From Providencia manganoxydans (GTDB lineage: Bacteria; Pseudomonadota; Gammaproteobacteria; Enterobacterales; Enterobacteriaceae), in the NCBI RefSeq assembly GCF_016618195.1, contig NZ_CP067099.1, positions 1,798,001-1,862,000 on the forward strand: DNA of 64,000 bases, in the 5' to 3' direction. The notes beneath the pieces are model-generated. The model was not told the origin of the DNA, made no database searches, and saw only the letters and a list, made by a program, of their open reading frames with translations. Position numbers and translations under genes: made by a program. Of this stretch, positions 19,511-30,085 are shown piece after piece (within the stretch, counting starts at the first letter, position 1; every line of letters begins with the position of its first letter).

Positions 19511-20875
19511 ATGACTAATTTAATGCGTAAATTTGGGTTTTCATCCCATACGGTTATCCAATTACTCTTTATCACTGCAAATGCCCAATTACTGTATGCT
19601 TTTTGGGATCTGCGTAATTCTTTACCACTAGGGTTTCCTGTTGCGATGGGCATTTCAGATGCACAGGCAGGGCAGTTATATTCAATGCAAGGCTTGGTTA
19701 TTTTGTTAGGTACTATAGGGTTAGGTTGGATTGGTGACCGCTTTAAAGTACGCAATATTATGTTTCTAACTACACTCGGGGTTGGCTGTATTTCACTATT
19801 TATTGCATTAAACTCACCAGGTTTAAGTATGCCAACATTGTTATTGTGCTTTTTCTTGATGCTATTATTGAGTGAAGTTTTATTTAAACCCGCTAACTTT
19901 AAGGCGGTTAGTTTGTCGACCACTAAAGAACATCAAGGTGTTGCATTCGGTATGTTTGAGTTTGGTCGTGGTTTATTGGCATTTTTACTTAGTCTAGTTT
20001 GGGCGGCGATGGTTTATTTTGAAGCGTCTAGCCGCATCATGATGATCACCGCATCAGTGATTGTATTAGCGACTGCTATCTTTATTTTTCTTGCGGTATC
20101 TAAAGACGCACGTGTTGGTGATGACACCGAAAGTGCCAGCTCGGTGAAAGAGGCCGTTTCAGGTGTTTTTAAAGTGATTAAATTACCAATTGTGTGGATC
20201 ACTGGGCTAAACGTATTTTGTATTTATGGAACATTTGTCGCTGCTGGCACCTATTTTGCGCGTTTTTTACAGGCGGGCTATGGAACCTCTGCAACGGTTG
20301 CAGCAATATTTGCTTCAGTTGTGATAGCGCTGCGGATGCTACCATTGCTTTCAACGTTATTAGTTACTTTAGCATTTAAATCAACCGCACATTTTATGCG
20401 CTTTATGTCATTTTTGTTAGCGATCTTACTTGCGACGATCAGCATACTTTTCTATATGAATCCTGCTGCGGTGGCCGATTTTTTGCCGGGACAAGTGCCA
20501 GACGATATTGTGACACCAATTGTACGTAATAGCATTATGGTACTTATGCTATGTGCTTCAGCATGTTGTTTTATGATCCGTGGTGTTTATTACGCCCCGA
20601 TTGGTGAATCTAATATTGATAAGAAAAATGCCTCGGCAGCAATGTCATTGGCGATCACCATTGGTTATCTTCCCGCATTACTAGCCCCTTTAGTATTAGG
20701 TAAAATTATTTTTAGCCCACAATTAGATGAACATGGCAAAATTCTTCGTGAAGTACTTACCCCAACAACGATTATCAGTCATGTATTCATTGGTCTATCT
20801 ATTTTAACTCTGATTGCGGCGTTGTTATCTTGGAAGTTAATTAAGATGAAAAAGGCCGCTGGAGCAACACAATAA
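19511..20875 (+). CDS. Major facilitator superfamily transporter
   Basis: The 454-residue protein has about 12 transmembrane helices in two six-helix halves, with the MFS loop motif GLGWIGDRFKVRN (about 75-87) after TM2 and the FEFGRGLLAFLLS region near TM5. The sequence reminds me of the YihN group, but I cannot assign a substrate. The start ATG follows the ERIC element by 21 bp and has only a weak ribosome-binding site. A possible CRP site lies far upstream. A strong terminator follows, so it is probably monocistronic. Confidence 0.82.
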   Translation: MTNLMRKFGFSSHTVIQLLFITANAQLLYAFWDLRNSLPLGFPVAMGISDAQAGQLYSMQGLVILLGTIGLGWIGDRFKVRNIMFLTTLGVGCISLFIALNSPGLSMPTLLLCFFLMLLLSEVLFKPANFKAVSLSTTKEHQGVAFGMFEFGRGLLAFLLSLVWAAMVYFEASSRIMMITASVIVLATAIFIFLAVSKDARVGDDTESASSVKEAVSGVFKVIKLPIVWITGLNVFCIYGTFVAAGTYFARFLQAGYGTSATVAAIFASVVIALRMLPLLSTLLVTLAFKSTAHFMRFMSFLLAILLATISILFYMNPAAVADFLPGQVPDDIVTPIVRNSIMVLMLCASACCFMIRGVYYAPIGESNIDKKNASAAMSLAITIGYLPALLAPLVLGKIIFSPQLDEHGKILREVLTPTTIISHVFIGLSILTLIAALLSWKLIKMKKAAGATQ

Positions 20876-20880
20876 TGATG

Positions 20881-20916
20881 ATTATCCGGAAGGCAAACTT
20901 TCGGATAATTTTTAAT
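20881..20916 (+). terminator. Rho-independent terminator after the MFS gene
   Basis: A 12-bp stem (ATTATCCGGAAG with CTTTCGGATAAT, one G-T pair) is followed by TTTTTAAT. It lies 5 bp after the MFS stop codon. Confidence 0.85.
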
Positions 20917-20918
20917 AA

Positions 20919-20983
20919 TATACTCGTCATACTTCAGGTTGCAGTGAAGTTGACTACCTGCATCTTGAAGTATTTAGAGTATA
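20919..20983 (+). repeat. Internally deleted ERIC repeat, 65 bp
   Basis: Both ERIC termini are near-perfect (TATACTCGTCATACTTCAGG; CATCTTGAAGTATTTAGAG plus TATA) but almost the whole core is missing, leaving a short inverted-repeat element. It ends 17 bp before the PI-PLC-like gene. Confidence 0.8.
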
Positions 20984-21000
20984 AAAGGTGAGTATACCTG

Positions 21001-21843
21001 ATGATAAATAATAAATTACCTTGTTGGTTAAAATATATTAATGATAACCGGTCAATAACTGAATTGAGCATTCCGGGGACGCATGATGCGATGACGGCCT
21101 TATGTGACAGTGCTTATTATAAAACTCAGCATCTGTCGTTGATTGAGCAACTGAATATTGGGGTACGTTTTTTTGATTTAAGGATCACGCGAGATTTGGT
21201 TGCTGCGCATCGTGAGTGGATCAGCGATATTTCCGCTCAAGTTATTTTCGAACAGTTACAGCAATTTTTAGCTCAAAATCCATCTGAGTTTGTGTTGGTA
21301 CGGATCCAAAATGCCAATGAAAAAAAAGATGATTTCGAGCAATACAAATCAGCTATTCAAACCTTTATTGCTGACTATCTTGATAATCTTTATCTACCAA
21401 AACTCAATGATAATGGTGATATTTATGTATGGCCAACATTGGGTGAAGTAAGAGGGAAGATTATTGCAATTGAATGTGCTGCACCTATATGGCAGGTATC
21501 TTCATTGGGGGATCTCACTTGGGCATATAATTGGCATGAAAATAACAATATCGTATTGCAAGATAATTGGAATGGGCCTGAGATTGAAGAGAAAATACAG
21601 GACATCGATGCATTATTATTACCCATGCCGCATTATAGCCATAAACTAGTCCTCAACCATATCAGCGCAACCAATGGAAAATTAGGGGATCCTAGGGGGT
21701 ATGCAGATATTCTGAATCCAATCCTTGCTAACAAATTAACGATGTTGCAACAAAGTGCAGGTAAAGGTGTGCTTATCTATGATTTTATTGATAAAGATTT
21801 GGCCATCAAAACCATTCAAACTAATGTGTTTGATTATTGTTGA
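21001..21843 (+). CDS. Phosphatidylinositol-specific phospholipase C (X domain) family protein
   Basis: The 280-residue protein matches the bacterial PI-PLC X domain, which cleaves phosphatidylinositol by a transfer mechanism using two histidines. Both motifs are visible: His28 in SIPGTHDAM and His70 in AAHREW, together with FFDLR (57-61). No signal peptide is present, unlike secreted Gram-positive PI-PLCs, so it may act inside the cell or leave by another route. Enteric membranes contain little phosphatidylinositol, so the substrate could be host-derived or a different phosphodiester. An AAAGGTGAG ribosome-binding site overlaps the end of the 65-bp ERIC element. It is convergent with pta. 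Confidence 0.8.
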   Translation: MINNKLPCWLKYINDNRSITELSIPGTHDAMTALCDSAYYKTQHLSLIEQLNIGVRFFDLRITRDLVAAHREWISDISAQVIFEQLQQFLAQNPSEFVLVRIQNANEKKDDFEQYKSAIQTFIADYLDNLYLPKLNDNGDIYVWPTLGEVRGKIIAIECAAPIWQVSSLGDLTWAYNWHENNNIVLQDNWNGPEIEEKIQDIDALLLPMPHYSHKLVLNHISATNGKLGDPRGYADILNPILANKLTMLQQSAGKGVLIYDFIDKDLAIKTIQTNVFDYC

Positions 21844-21865
21844 TATTATTCATTTTATAGATAAA

Positions 21866-21895
21866 GAAAAAGCCAACTATCATAGTTGGCTTTTT
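21866..21895. terminator. Bidirectional terminator between the PI-PLC gene and pta
   Basis: A perfect stem (AGCCAACTA with TAGTTGGCT, 3-nt loop) is flanked by A runs on the left and T runs on the right, so it can stop transcription from both convergent genes. Confidence 0.88.
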
Positions 21896-21920
21896 GCGAA
21901 TGAAAGGTTAATCGTAGTGA

Positions 21921-24065
21921 TTAAGCATTTTCATTCTGTGCAGCTTGAATGGCTGTTAAGGCGACAGTGTAGACAATATCATCAACCAATGCACCGCGAG
22001 ATAAGTCGTTTACAGGTTTACGCATACCTTGCAGCATTGGACCGATAGAAACCAGATCCGCTGAACGTTGAACCGCTTTATAAGTGGTGTTACCTGTATT
22101 CAGATCAGGGAAGATAAATACAGTTGCTTTACCTGCGACGGGTGAGTTTGGTGCTTTGGACTTAGCAACATCAGCCATTACCGCAGCATCATACTGTAGT
22201 GGGCCATCAATCATCAGATCAGGGCGTTTCTCTTGTGCCAGACGTGTTGCTTCACGTACTTTTTCTACATCGCTACCCGCACCTGAGTTACCTGTAGAGT
22301 AAGAGATCATCGCAACGCGTGGGTCGATACCAAATGCCTTTGCTGAATCAGCAGATTGGATAGCGATTTCAGACAGTTGCTCAGCGGTTGGATCTGGGTT
22401 GATTGCACAGTCACCGTAAACAAAAACTTGTTCAGGTAATAGCATAAAGAACACGGAAGACACCAGTGAGCTACCCGGCGCAGTTTTAATCAACTGTAGC
22501 GGTGGGCGAATGGTGTTTGCTGTGGTGTGAACCGCGCCAGAAACGAGGCCATCAACTTCGCCTTTTTCCAACATCAATGTACCGAGAACGACGTTGTCTT
22601 CTAATTGCTCACGTGCAACAACTTCGGTCATTCCCTTGTTTTTACGTAATTCAACAAGGCGAGCAACATACTCTTCACGTACTTTCAGTGGGTCAACGAT
22701 TTCAATACCTGTACCTAATTCGATACCTTGAGCGGATGCAACACGACGGATATCTTCTGGATTACCCAGTAGAACACAAGTTGCAATACCACGTTCAGCA
22801 CAGATAGAAGCCGCTTTAACAGTACGTGGTTCATCACCTTCAGGCAGAACAATGCGTTTGCCCGCTTTACGTGCTAATTCAGTTAATTGATAACGGAATG
22901 CAGGAGGAGACAGGCGGTTTGGACGCTCTGAATCAGCCACTAATGACTCAATCCACTCGCTGCTGATATGACGAGCAACGTAGTTTTGAATTTTTTCAAT
23001 ACGTTCATGGTCATCTGCTGGAACTTCTAAGCTGAAGCTTTGTAAGTTCAATGAAGTCTGCCACGTATTACTTTTCACCATGAAGACGGGTAAACCGGTT
23101 TCGAAGGCTTGTTCGCACAGTTGGCGGATCGGTGCGTCGATATGGTAGCCGCCAGTTAATAGTAAAGCACCAATTTCAACGCCATTCATTGCTGCTAAGG
23201 AAGCAGAAACTAATACATCAGGACGGTCAGCAGATGTGACCAACAATGAACCTGGGCGGAAGTGTTCTAGCATGTGAGGGATGCTACGTGCACAAAATGT
23301 AACTGATTTAACGCGGCGAGTTTTAATTTCACCTTCGTTAATCACTTCAGCATTTAAGTGTTTTGCCATATCAATGGCACGAGTCGCAATCAGATCAAAG
23401 TTCCAAGGAATAGAGGCCAGTACAGGTAAGCTTAGGCACTCTAATTCTTTTGGTGTGATATTAGTGACGGTTGCTTTAGTTGAGTCATCAAAAATTTCAG
23501 ACAGATCAGGGCGAGTACGGCCTTGTTCATCAACAGGTGCATTGACTTTATTAACAATGACACCAATGATGTTTTTATTACGTGGGCCGCCGAACTCGTT
23601 ACGCACTAACTCTAAACGTTCTTTCATTTGAGTGATTGTGCTGTTGCCTGGCGCAGTAACGAACACAATTTCAGCGCCTAAAGTTTTCGCGATGTCGTAG
23701 TTTAGTGATTGGGCAAAAGAGTGCTTACGGGTTGGCACTAAACCTTCAATCAGAACCACTTCTGCATTTTTAGTTTGCTCATGGTAACGAGCAACAATTT
23801 CTTCCATCAATACGTCTTTTTTTGATGAGGTCAGTAATGACTCAACATATCCCATTTCTAATGGTTCGACGATAGATGTGATACTTGAATGAGAACGTAA
23901 AACCTCGGTAGTTTGGTCTTTCTGACCTGAAACACGCGGCTGTGCGATAGGCTTAAATACACTCAATTGAACACCTTTTTGTTCCATTGAGCGAACGACA
24001 CCTAAACTGACGCTGGTTAGGCCAACGCTGGTGCCGGTAGGAATTAACATAATTGTACGAGACAC
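21921..24065 (-). CDS. pta: Phosphate acetyltransferase
   Basis: Pta interconverts acetyl-CoA and acetyl phosphate, the first half of the acetate overflow pathway with AckA. At 714 residues it equals the long E. coli enzyme: an N-terminal P-loop-like regulatory domain ([14 protein letters not shown] near the start), a DRTGG domain in the middle, and the C-terminal catalytic PTA/PTB domain from about 395, with [16 protein letters not shown] and the closing [14 protein letters not shown]. The start codon is GTG at 24065 after GAGAGAGG. It lies 60 bp after ackA, separated by a strong hairpin. Confidence 0.98.
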   Translation of the reverse strand: MSRTIMLIPTGTSVGLTSVSLGVVRSMEQKGVQLSVFKPIAQPRVSGQKDQTTEVLRSHSSITSIVEPLEMGYVESLLTSSKKDVLMEEIVARYHEQTKNAEVVLIEGLVPTRKHSFAQSLNYDIAKTLGAEIVFVTAPGNSTITQMKERLELVRNEFGGPRNKNIIGVIVNKVNAPVDEQGRTRPDLSEIFDDSTKATVTNITPKELECLSLPVLASIPWNFDLIATRAIDMAKHLNAEVINEGEIKTRRVKSVTFCARSIPHMLEHFRPGSLLVTSADRPDVLVSASLAAMNGVEIGALLLTGGYHIDAPIRQLCEQAFETGLPVFMVKSNTWQTSLNLQSFSLEVPADDHERIEKIQNYVARHISSEWIESLVADSERPNRLSPPAFRYQLTELARKAGKRIVLPEGDEPRTVKAASICAERGIATCVLLGNPEDIRRVASAQGIELGTGIEIVDPLKVREEYVARLVELRKNKGMTEVVAREQLEDNVVLGTLMLEKGEVDGLVSGAVHTTANTIRPPLQLIKTAPGSSLVSSVFFMLLPEQVFVYGDCAINPDPTAEQLSEIAIQSADSAKAFGIDPRVAMISYSTGNSGAGSDVEKVREATRLAQEKRPDLMIDGPLQYDAAVMADVAKSKAPNSPVAGKATVFIFPDLNTGNTTYKAVQRSADLVSIGPMLQGMRKPVNDLSRGALVDDIVYTVALTAIQAAQNENA

Positions 24066-24092
24066 GGGAACCTCTCTCTAATTATAAAACAG

Positions 24093-24117
24093 TACCGCCA
24101 GCGTAGAGCTGGCGGTA
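24093..24117 (-). terminator. Intercistronic hairpin between ackA and pta
   Basis: A perfect 10-bp GC-rich stem (TACCGCCAGC with GCTGGCGGTA, 5-nt loop) is followed on the minus strand by CTGTTTTATAATT. It can act as a partial terminator or an mRNA-stability element lowering pta relative to ackA. Confidence 0.6.
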
Positions 24118-24125
24118 TCGAGACC

Positions 24126-25328
24126 TTAAGCGGTTAAGCGAGCAGAGTCTTGGGCAATCACTAACTCTTCGTTCGTTGGAATAACTAGCGCTGGGCGGCT
24201 ATTATCAGTCGTGATTAGACCTTCTTTACCGAAACGGGCAGCTAAATTGCGCTCATGATCGTATTCAAAGCCTAACAGAGCCAGTTTTTTCAGTGTCAGT
24301 TCACGAACCTGAGCTGAGTTCTCACCGATACCGCCAGTAAAGATAACAGCATCAAGACGACCTTCCATCAGTGCGCTGTATGCACCAACGTATTTTGCTA
24401 AACGATGGCAGAATACATCCATCGCACGTTTCGCATCTGCTTTAGTATCGTAGTTATCTTCAACATAACGGCAATCGCTGGTTACGCCAGTTAAACCAAG
24501 TAGACCTGACTCTTTAGTCAGCATCTTATTGATTTGATCAACGCTCATACCTAGAGAATCATGAAGATGGAAAATAATCGCAGGATCGATATCACCACTA
24601 CGCGTACCCATTACCAGACCTTCCAGTGGCGTTAGTCCCATAGAAGTATCAACGCATTGACCGTTAACAATCGCAGTCACTGAGCCACCGTTACCTAGAT
24701 GGCAGGTGATCACATTTAATTCTTCAACAGGTTTGTTTAATTTTTTAGCGGCTTCACGAGACACATAGAAATGGCTAGTACCGTGAGCACCATAACGGCG
24801 GATGCTATGCTCTTCATATAATTCGTATGGTAGCGCATACAAGTATGCTTCTTCAGGCATAGTCTGGTGGAATGCAGTATCGAATACGGCAACGTTTTTA
24901 CCAACCAAATGAGGGAATGCTTTTCTTGCTTCCTCGATACCAATCAAGTGAGCTGGGTTGTGCAGTGGAGCAAATGGGATGGCTGCTTTAATGCCTTCAA
25001 CAACTTCATCATTGATTAATACCGATGAAGTGAAATTCTCACCACCGTGAACAATACGGTGACCGATAGAGGCGATTTGTGCAGACAACTCAGGTTTTTC
25101 TGCTAAGATCGTGTTAACAATGAAATTCAGCGCTTCACTGTGTGCAGCACCTGCGCCTAATTCAGCTTCATGCTTAGCGCCATCCATTTTCCACTTAATA
25201 CGGGCTTCCGGCAGATTAAAGCACTCAGCTAAACCAGATAAATATTCATCGCCATTAGATGGATCGATGATGGCGAATTTCAGTGAGGAGCTACCGCAGT
25301 TTAGAACCAGTACCAGCTTACTTGACAT
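24126..25328 (-). CDS. ackA: Acetate kinase
   Basis: AckA converts acetyl phosphate and ADP to acetate and ATP. The 400-residue length equals E. coli AckA. Acetokinase motifs are present: [12 protein letters not shown] near the N-terminus, [35 protein letters not shown] and [13 protein letters not shown]. It is the first gene of the ackA-pta unit on the minus strand, with two ERIC elements in the region upstream. Confidence 0.98.
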   Translation of the reverse strand: MSSKLVLVLNCGSSSLKFAIIDPSNGDEYLSGLAECFNLPEARIKWKMDGAKHEAELGAGAAHSEALNFIVNTILAEKPELSAQIASIGHRIVHGGENFTSSVLINDEVVEGIKAAIPFAPLHNPAHLIGIEEARKAFPHLVGKNVAVFDTAFHQTMPEEAYLYALPYELYEEHSIRRYGAHGTSHFYVSREAAKKLNKPVEELNVITCHLGNGGSVTAIVNGQCVDTSMGLTPLEGLVMGTRSGDIDPAIIFHLHDSLGMSVDQINKMLTKESGLLGLTGVTSDCRYVEDNYDTKADAKRAMDVFCHRLAKYVGAYSALMEGRLDAVIFTGGIGENSAQVRELTLKKLALLGFEYDHERNLAARFGKEGLITTDNSRPALVIPTNEELVIAQDSARLTA

Positions 25329-25453
25329 GGAAATACCTATTGTTAATTGTTGTAGTGAAGCCTTTAAAATGCAAAATTGCCTAAAAAGACTTTGTAAAAA
25401 TCTAATGTGCTAGAGCCTAGCGTATTTTGTACCCTAATTTTATGATTCAAGTC

Positions 25454-25594
25454 ATTTACTCGTCATACTTCGAGTTGCAACGCCTTTCGTTAAGGTATGG
25501 TGACTGCGTTCACTCGCACTAGTCACCTACTTATGTAGGCTCCTAGCGACTCATTCACTTGTCGCCTAGTTGCACCTCGAATTATTTAGAAGTA
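25454..25594 (+). repeat. ERIC-family repeat, about 141 bp, best core match
   Basis: The core reads AGTCACCTACTTATGTAGGC then TCCTAGCGACTCATTCACTT, clearly related to the classical ERIC core AGTCACTTACTTATGTAAGC then TCCTGGGGATTCACT. This copy is the basis for calling the whole set ERIC. Its outermost ends are slightly degraded (TTTACTCG, TTAGAAGTAA). Confidence 0.85.
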
Positions 25595-25663
25595 AACAGT
25601 CTGTGATACTTCAAATCATTTAAAATTTATTGGATACAATAAAAGGGGGACGTTATATGTGTT

Positions 25664-25805
25664 TATACTCGTCATCCTTCAAGTTGCAGGGCTTTCGTTG
25701 AGATATAAGTGACTACGCTACGCTCGCCGAGTCACAGAGTTTATCTATACTCCCCGCCTATCTTCACTTGTCGCCTACCTGCATCTTGAATTATTTAGAG
25801 TGTAT
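25664..25805 (+). repeat. ERIC-family repeat, about 142 bp
   Basis: The left end is TATACTCGTCATCCTTCAAG and the right end is CATCTTGAATTATTTAGAG. The internal CCCCGCCTATCTTCACTTG is shared with the tandem pair at 32 kb. Confidence 0.8.
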
Positions 25806-26227
25806 CTTTTATTGGCTAAGTGCATAGTTTAATGCATTCAGCCATTGGTGTTGAAATAACACGTCAGAACCCCAATATATAACAAGCCTGTTGAACATTG
25901 ATAACCTTACTCGGCTAGCAAATTTCGACAGCAATACTAAATGCGGCTAATTCTACTAAAAATATTTTATATTTTGTATGTTTTTTTTATAAATAGAAGC
26001 TTTGATTGATTGAAATCATAACAGCCCTATAAAATACGCATTTTATGCAAAATTACCTATCCATCAGAATAGCTGATTTCGGCAAAATAACTAGGTGATG
26101 AGTGCGAATGAACGTGGTCATTATGCCTTAACGAAAGGTGTTGCTATTTGAAGTATCATGAGTATAGGCATTACGGATAAAATGGCGTATGGTGATGGCG
26201 AAGCAAAGATTTAATAGGAAGGTATCC

Positions 26228-26683
26228 ATGAGTACATTACAAAACTCACCGCCAGGTTTTTTCAAACGATTTAGGCTGGGGAACCTGTACCTAAAAACAT
26301 TTCCAATGGAGAAAAAGTTATCTCCAATATTCCCCGAATTACGCATGATCAAAGCAACGCGCTTTGGTATCCGCTTTATGCCACCGATCGCTATTTTTAC
26401 GCTCGCTTGGCAAATCGCGCTTGGCGGGCAGCTCGGACCTGCGGTCGCAACAGCTCTGTTTGCCTGTAGTTTACCAATGCAAGGCCTATGGTGGTTAGGA
26501 AAAAGGGCGGCAACTCCACTGCCTGCCAGTTTGCTCAGTTGGTTTTATGAAATCCGCGACAAATTTACCCAAGCAGGCATTGCTATGGCGCCTATCGAAC
26601 ATCAACCTGATTACTTGGCATTAGCGCAGTTGTTACAACGCGCATTTAAGCAGTTAGATAAGTCTTTTATTGAAGATATTTAA
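26228..26683 (+). CDS. yfbV: UPF0208 inner membrane protein YfbV
   Basis: The 151-residue protein has two transmembrane segments in the conserved region [19 protein letters not shown]...[11 protein letters not shown] (about 55-105) and a soluble C-terminus ending [11 protein letters not shown]. coli YfbV is reported to affect chromosome macrodomain organisation around the terminus. I use ATG 26228 (MSTLQNS), which aligns with the E. coli start and follows AGGAAGG, rather than the upstream in-frame ATG at 26189. It neighbours ackA as in E. coli. Confidence 0.94.
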   Translation: MSTLQNSPPGFFKRFRLGNLYLKTFPMEKKLSPIFPELRMIKATRFGIRFMPPIAIFTLAWQIALGGQLGPAVATALFACSLPMQGLWWLGKRAATPLPASLLSWFYEIRDKFTQAGIAMAPIEHQPDYLALAQLLQRAFKQLDKSFIEDI

Positions 26684-26810
26684 ATTAAAAGTTCGATTTA
26701 ACAACAAGTAATGTAAAAAGGTTGTTTAGATCAATAAAAGTGGTGTTTTCACTGTCCATCATGAATTTTGAATGCGAAGATGAGCTAAAAATTTTCCGAG
26801 GAGGATCATG

Positions 26811-27305
26811 ATGGAAATGACTAATGCACAACGCCTGATTTTATCAAATCAATACAAAATGATGACGATGTTGGATCCTGATAATGCAGATCGCTACCGT
26901 CGTTTGCAAACTATTATTGAGCGTGGCTTCGGCTTACAAATGCGTGAGCTAGATAGAGACTTCGGCGAATTAAGTGAGAGCACTTGTCGCACCGTGATTG
27001 ATATCATGGAAATGTATCATGCATTACAAGTGTCTTATGGCAATATGAGTGATCCTCAAGGTATCGATGGACGCCGTGTGCAGTTCTTAGGCTTTGACGC
27101 AGCGACAGAAGCGCGTTACTTGAGCTATGTACGCTTTATGGTCAATACCGAAGGCCGCTATACCCATTTTGATAGTGGAACTCATGGCTTTAATTCTCAA
27201 ACACCAATGTGGGATAAATATGTGCGGATGCTAGGTATTTGGCGTGCTTGTCCTCGTCAATACCATTTGTCTGCCGTGGAAATTAATCAGGTTATTAACG
27301 CATAA
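26811..27305 (+). CDS. yfbU: UPF0304 protein YfbU
   Basis: The 164-residue cytoplasmic protein is nearly identical in pattern to E. coli YfbU, beginning [18 protein letters not shown] and ending [18 protein letters not shown]. Function is unknown; overexpression in E. coli has been linked to cell death. Two ATG codons are in tandem (26808 and 26811) after GAGGAGG; I choose the second by homology and spacing. It lies 21 bp before hxpA. Confidence 0.95.
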   Translation: MEMTNAQRLILSNQYKMMTMLDPDNADRYRRLQTIIERGFGLQMRELDRDFGELSESTCRTVIDIMEMYHALQVSYGNMSDPQGIDGRRVQFLGFDAATEARYLSYVRFMVNTEGRYTHFDSGTHGFNSQTPMWDKYVRMLGIWRACPRQYHLSAVEINQVINA

Positions 27306-27326
27306 ATGTGTTTCTAAGGGGTAAAT

Positions 27327-28001
27327 GTGGAGTTAAAAGCAAAAGGTTTTCTGTTTGATCTTGATGGTACTTTAGCCGATTCATTAGCGGTAGTTGAACG
27401 TTGCTGGTGTTTATTTGGTGAAGAAATAGGGGTTTCACCCGAAGAAATCATTAGCTATATCCATGGAAAACCTGCGCTAACTAGCTTACGTCACTTTATG
27501 CCTGAAGCCAGCGAAGACGAAATTATGTCTCGCTTTCGCTGGTTAGAAAAAATGGAAGCTTCCGATATGGAAGGTGTCGTCGCATTACCCGGAGCAGTGG
27601 CTTTATTGACACGTTTAGAAGAGATAGGTGCACCTTGGGCGATTGTGACTTCAGGAACGGTGCCAATAGCACATGGACGCCAAAAAGCTTCGGGTTTACC
27701 TGAACCAAAACATTGGGTTACTTTTGAAAAGGTATCAAAAGGTAAACCTGACCCAGAACCTTTCCTCTTAGGGGCACAATCCCTCAATTTATCACCAAAC
27801 GATTGTCTGGCTTTTGAAGATGCTCAAGCAGGGATTTATTCAGCACTTGATGCAGGCTGTCAAGTTGTAGCCGTGCACGCGCCAGAGAGTATGCCAAGAA
27901 GACAACAAATTGATGCAATTATCAGTTCATTAACGCAGATTACGGTGACTGGCCCAGATAAAAATGGTGTTTTTACACTCCATGTATCAAAAAATGTCTA
28001 A
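27327..28001 (+). CDS. hxpA: HAD-family sugar phosphatase HxpA (YfbT)
   Basis: The 224-residue protein is a haloacid dehalogenase-type phosphatase with the nucleophile motif DLDGT at 11-15 (Asp11, general acid Asp13), VTSG for motif II, Lys in GKPDPEPFLLGA for motif III, and FEDAQAG for motif IV. The small helical cap sits between motifs I and II. E. coli YfbT dephosphorylates hexitol and sugar phosphates. The start is GTG at 27327 after AAGGGG. It is grouped with yfbU and yfbS as in E. coli. Confidence 0.92.
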   Translation: MELKAKGFLFDLDGTLADSLAVVERCWCLFGEEIGVSPEEIISYIHGKPALTSLRHFMPEASEDEIMSRFRWLEKMEASDMEGVVALPGAVALLTRLEEIGAPWAIVTSGTVPIAHGRQKASGLPEPKHWVTFEKVSKGKPDPEPFLLGAQSLNLSPNDCLAFEDAQAGIYSALDAGCQVVAVHAPESMPRRQQIDAIISSLTQITVTGPDKNGVFTLHVSKNV

Positions 28002-28088
28002 CAGCGATTAAATCAAAGTAATTCTCCGTAAAACATGGTTAACTAAGGGAATATCTAACACTATTTTTTTCGTTGAAAGGGGACGTTT

Positions 28089-29918
28089 TTGAACGGAGAA
28101 TTGCTGTGGGTGTTAACCCTCTTATTGATCGCGATAGTTTTGTTCACCACAAATAAAATACGGATGGATGTGGTGGCATTACTGGTGATTGTCGCGTTTG
28201 TGCTAAGCGATACACTTTCTTTAGAGCAGGCGACAGCAGGCTTTGCTGACCCTAACGTATTATTGATTGCGGCTTTATTTGTGATTGGTGATGGTTTAGT
28301 GCGAACGGGTATAGCCTACCAAATGGGCGATTGGCTGGTTCGTGTCGCGGGTAGCAGTGAAAGTAAAATGTTAGTGTTTTTGATGATCACCGTTGCTGGG
28401 CTCGGGGCTTTTATGAGTTCGACTGGTGTGGTTGCTATCTTTATCCCTGTTGTGCTTAGCGTTGCTGGGCGCATGAAAATTTCCCCCAGTCGTCTAATGA
28501 TGCCATTAGGATTTGCTGGTTTGATCAGCGGCATGATGACATTAGTCGCAACACCGCCAAATATGGTGGTCAACAGTGAGTTAGTTCGAGAAGGTATCAG
28601 AGGCTTCCAATTCTTTTCAATCACCCCAATAGGTATTGTGATCTTACTGGCAGGGATCGCTTACATGTGGGTTGCTCGTCGTTGGCTAGGGAGTAGTGAG
28701 CCTAATAAATTACCTGAGCGCTATCAGCGTACTTTCCGTGATTTAATTCGTGATTATAAATTAACGGGTAGGGCTCGTCGTCTTGCTATTCGTAAAGGTT
28801 CACCATTAATTGGGCACTCCCTCGATGAATTACATTTACGTTCTCGTTATGAAGCTAACGTGGTTGGTATTGAACGTTGGCGTAAATTTCGGCGTGTTAT
28901 GGTGAGTGCAACGGGGGGGACGGAATTAAGAGAGCAAGATGTTTTATTAGTGGATATTGCGGTGAGTGATGATGCTCTGCGACAGTTTTGTTTTGAGCAA
29001 AAGCTTGAACCGATGATCTTACGTGGCGATTATTTTTCCGACCAGTCGCGTGATGTGGGGATGGCTGAAGTATCGATGAACCCGGATTCCGAACTATTGG
29101 GCAAAAGCCTCCGAGATATTAAATTTCGTACTCGTTATGGTCTAAACGTTGTTGGTATTCGACGTGATGGTAAGGCGATAGGGGGGAAATTAGTTGATGA
29201 ACCACTAAGGCTTGGTGATATTTTATTAGTGATTGGTGACTGGAAATTAATTCGTATTCTTTCAACTAAGCCTCGTAATTTTATTGTATTAAACTTAGCC
29301 GCGGAAGTTGAAGCTGTCGCTCCTGCATCATCTCAAGCCCCACATGCTTTATTTTGTCTTGCCTTGATGGTTGCTATGATGGTAACCAATGAGATCCCCA
29401 ATTTTATTGCCGCGCTCATTGCCTGTTTATTGATGGGTAAATTTCGTTGTATTGATATGGAGAGTGCGTATAAGTCAATTCACTGGCCGAGTATTATTTT
29501 AATTGTAGGGATGATGCCATTTGCTATCGCACTACAACAAACAGGTGGTATTGCTTTAGCGGTTGACGCTCTCATGAAAATTGCGGGTGGGTTAGGGCCA
29601 CACGTTATGTTGTTGTGTTTATTTATACTTTGCGCCTCAATTGGCTTATTTATTTCTAATACAGCCACTGCTGTTTTGATGGCGCCAATTGCCATTGCAG
29701 CAGCTCGTCATATGGATGTGTCGCCGTTACCGTTTGCTATGATAGTAGGAATAGCCGCATCGGCAGCCTTTATGACACCAGTTTCTTCACCCGTTAATAC
29801 CTTAGTGCTGGGGCCTGGGGGATATAAATTTAGTGATTTTATTAAGATCGGTGTTCCATTTACTGTTATTGTCATGATTATCAGTATATTAATTGTTCCT
29901 ATTTTATTTCCCTTCTAA
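28089..29918 (+). CDS. yfbS: YfbS, DASS/SLC13-type transporter with two TrkA-C domains
   Basis: The 609-residue inner membrane protein has an anion-transporter membrane part split around two soluble RCK C-terminal (TrkA-C) domains, roughly 220-300 and 310-395. Conserved stretches include [18 protein letters not shown] and the C-terminal [13 protein letters not shown] and [18 protein letters not shown]. It closely follows E. coli YfbS in length and motifs; the substrate is unknown. The start codon is TTG at 28089, giving the conserved MNGELLWVL start, with GAAAGGGG upstream. A terminator follows. Confidence 0.93.
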   Translation: MNGELLWVLTLLLIAIVLFTTNKIRMDVVALLVIVAFVLSDTLSLEQATAGFADPNVLLIAALFVIGDGLVRTGIAYQMGDWLVRVAGSSESKMLVFLMITVAGLGAFMSSTGVVAIFIPVVLSVAGRMKISPSRLMMPLGFAGLISGMMTLVATPPNMVVNSELVREGIRGFQFFSITPIGIVILLAGIAYMWVARRWLGSSEPNKLPERYQRTFRDLIRDYKLTGRARRLAIRKGSPLIGHSLDELHLRSRYEANVVGIERWRKFRRVMVSATGGTELREQDVLLVDIAVSDDALRQFCFEQKLEPMILRGDYFSDQSRDVGMAEVSMNPDSELLGKSLRDIKFRTRYGLNVVGIRRDGKAIGGKLVDEPLRLGDILLVIGDWKLIRILSTKPRNFIVLNLAAEVEAVAPASSQAPHALFCLALMVAMMVTNEIPNFIAALIACLLMGKFRCIDMESAYKSIHWPSIILIVGMMPFAIALQQTGGIALAVDALMKIAGGLGPHVMLLCLFILCASIGLFISNTATAVLMAPIAIAAARHMDVSPLPFAMIVGIAASAAFMTPVSSPVNTLVLGPGGYKFSDFIKIGVPFTVIVMIISILIVPILFPF

Positions 29919-29934
29919 ATTATTTTTAATAAAA

Positions 29935-29980
29935 GGTGACTGACTCATTTATTTAGTCAGTCACCAGAATTTTATTTTTA
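29935..29980 (+). terminator. Rho-independent terminator after yfbS
   Basis: A perfect 11-bp stem (GGTGACTGACT with AGTCAGTCACC) and a 9-nt loop is followed by a T-rich run (TTTTATTTTTATT). It starts 16 bp after the stop codon. Confidence 0.9.
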
Positions 29981-30085
29981 TTATTCTATGATACCAATTA
30001 TGATATTACATTTGAATTTATCCTGTATTGTTGATATTTCATCGATGATGAATTCTGTTTGGAATACACTTTTTAGTGAGGATAA

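Larger units (their letters stand above)
25329..26227. other. Intergenic region between ackA and yfbV
   Basis: This 899-bp gap between divergent genes contains two ERIC elements (25454-25594 and 25664-25805) about 70 bp apart. The remaining AT-rich sequence should hold the ackA and yfbV promoters. No convincing gene was seen. Confidence 0.6.

Noticed and set aside
25454..25805. Two adjacent inverted-repeat elements considered as integron attC sites or CRISPR repeats
   Set aside because: Ends and core match the ERIC family; no integrase, spacers or regular array.
26189..26227. Upstream ATG extension of yfbV (13 extra residues)
   Set aside because: The downstream ATG aligns with the E. coli start and has the better ribosome-binding site.
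26720..26745. FNR-like TTGTTTAGATCAA before yfbU
   Set aside because: The half-sites are spaced by three, not four bases, and one half is imperfect.
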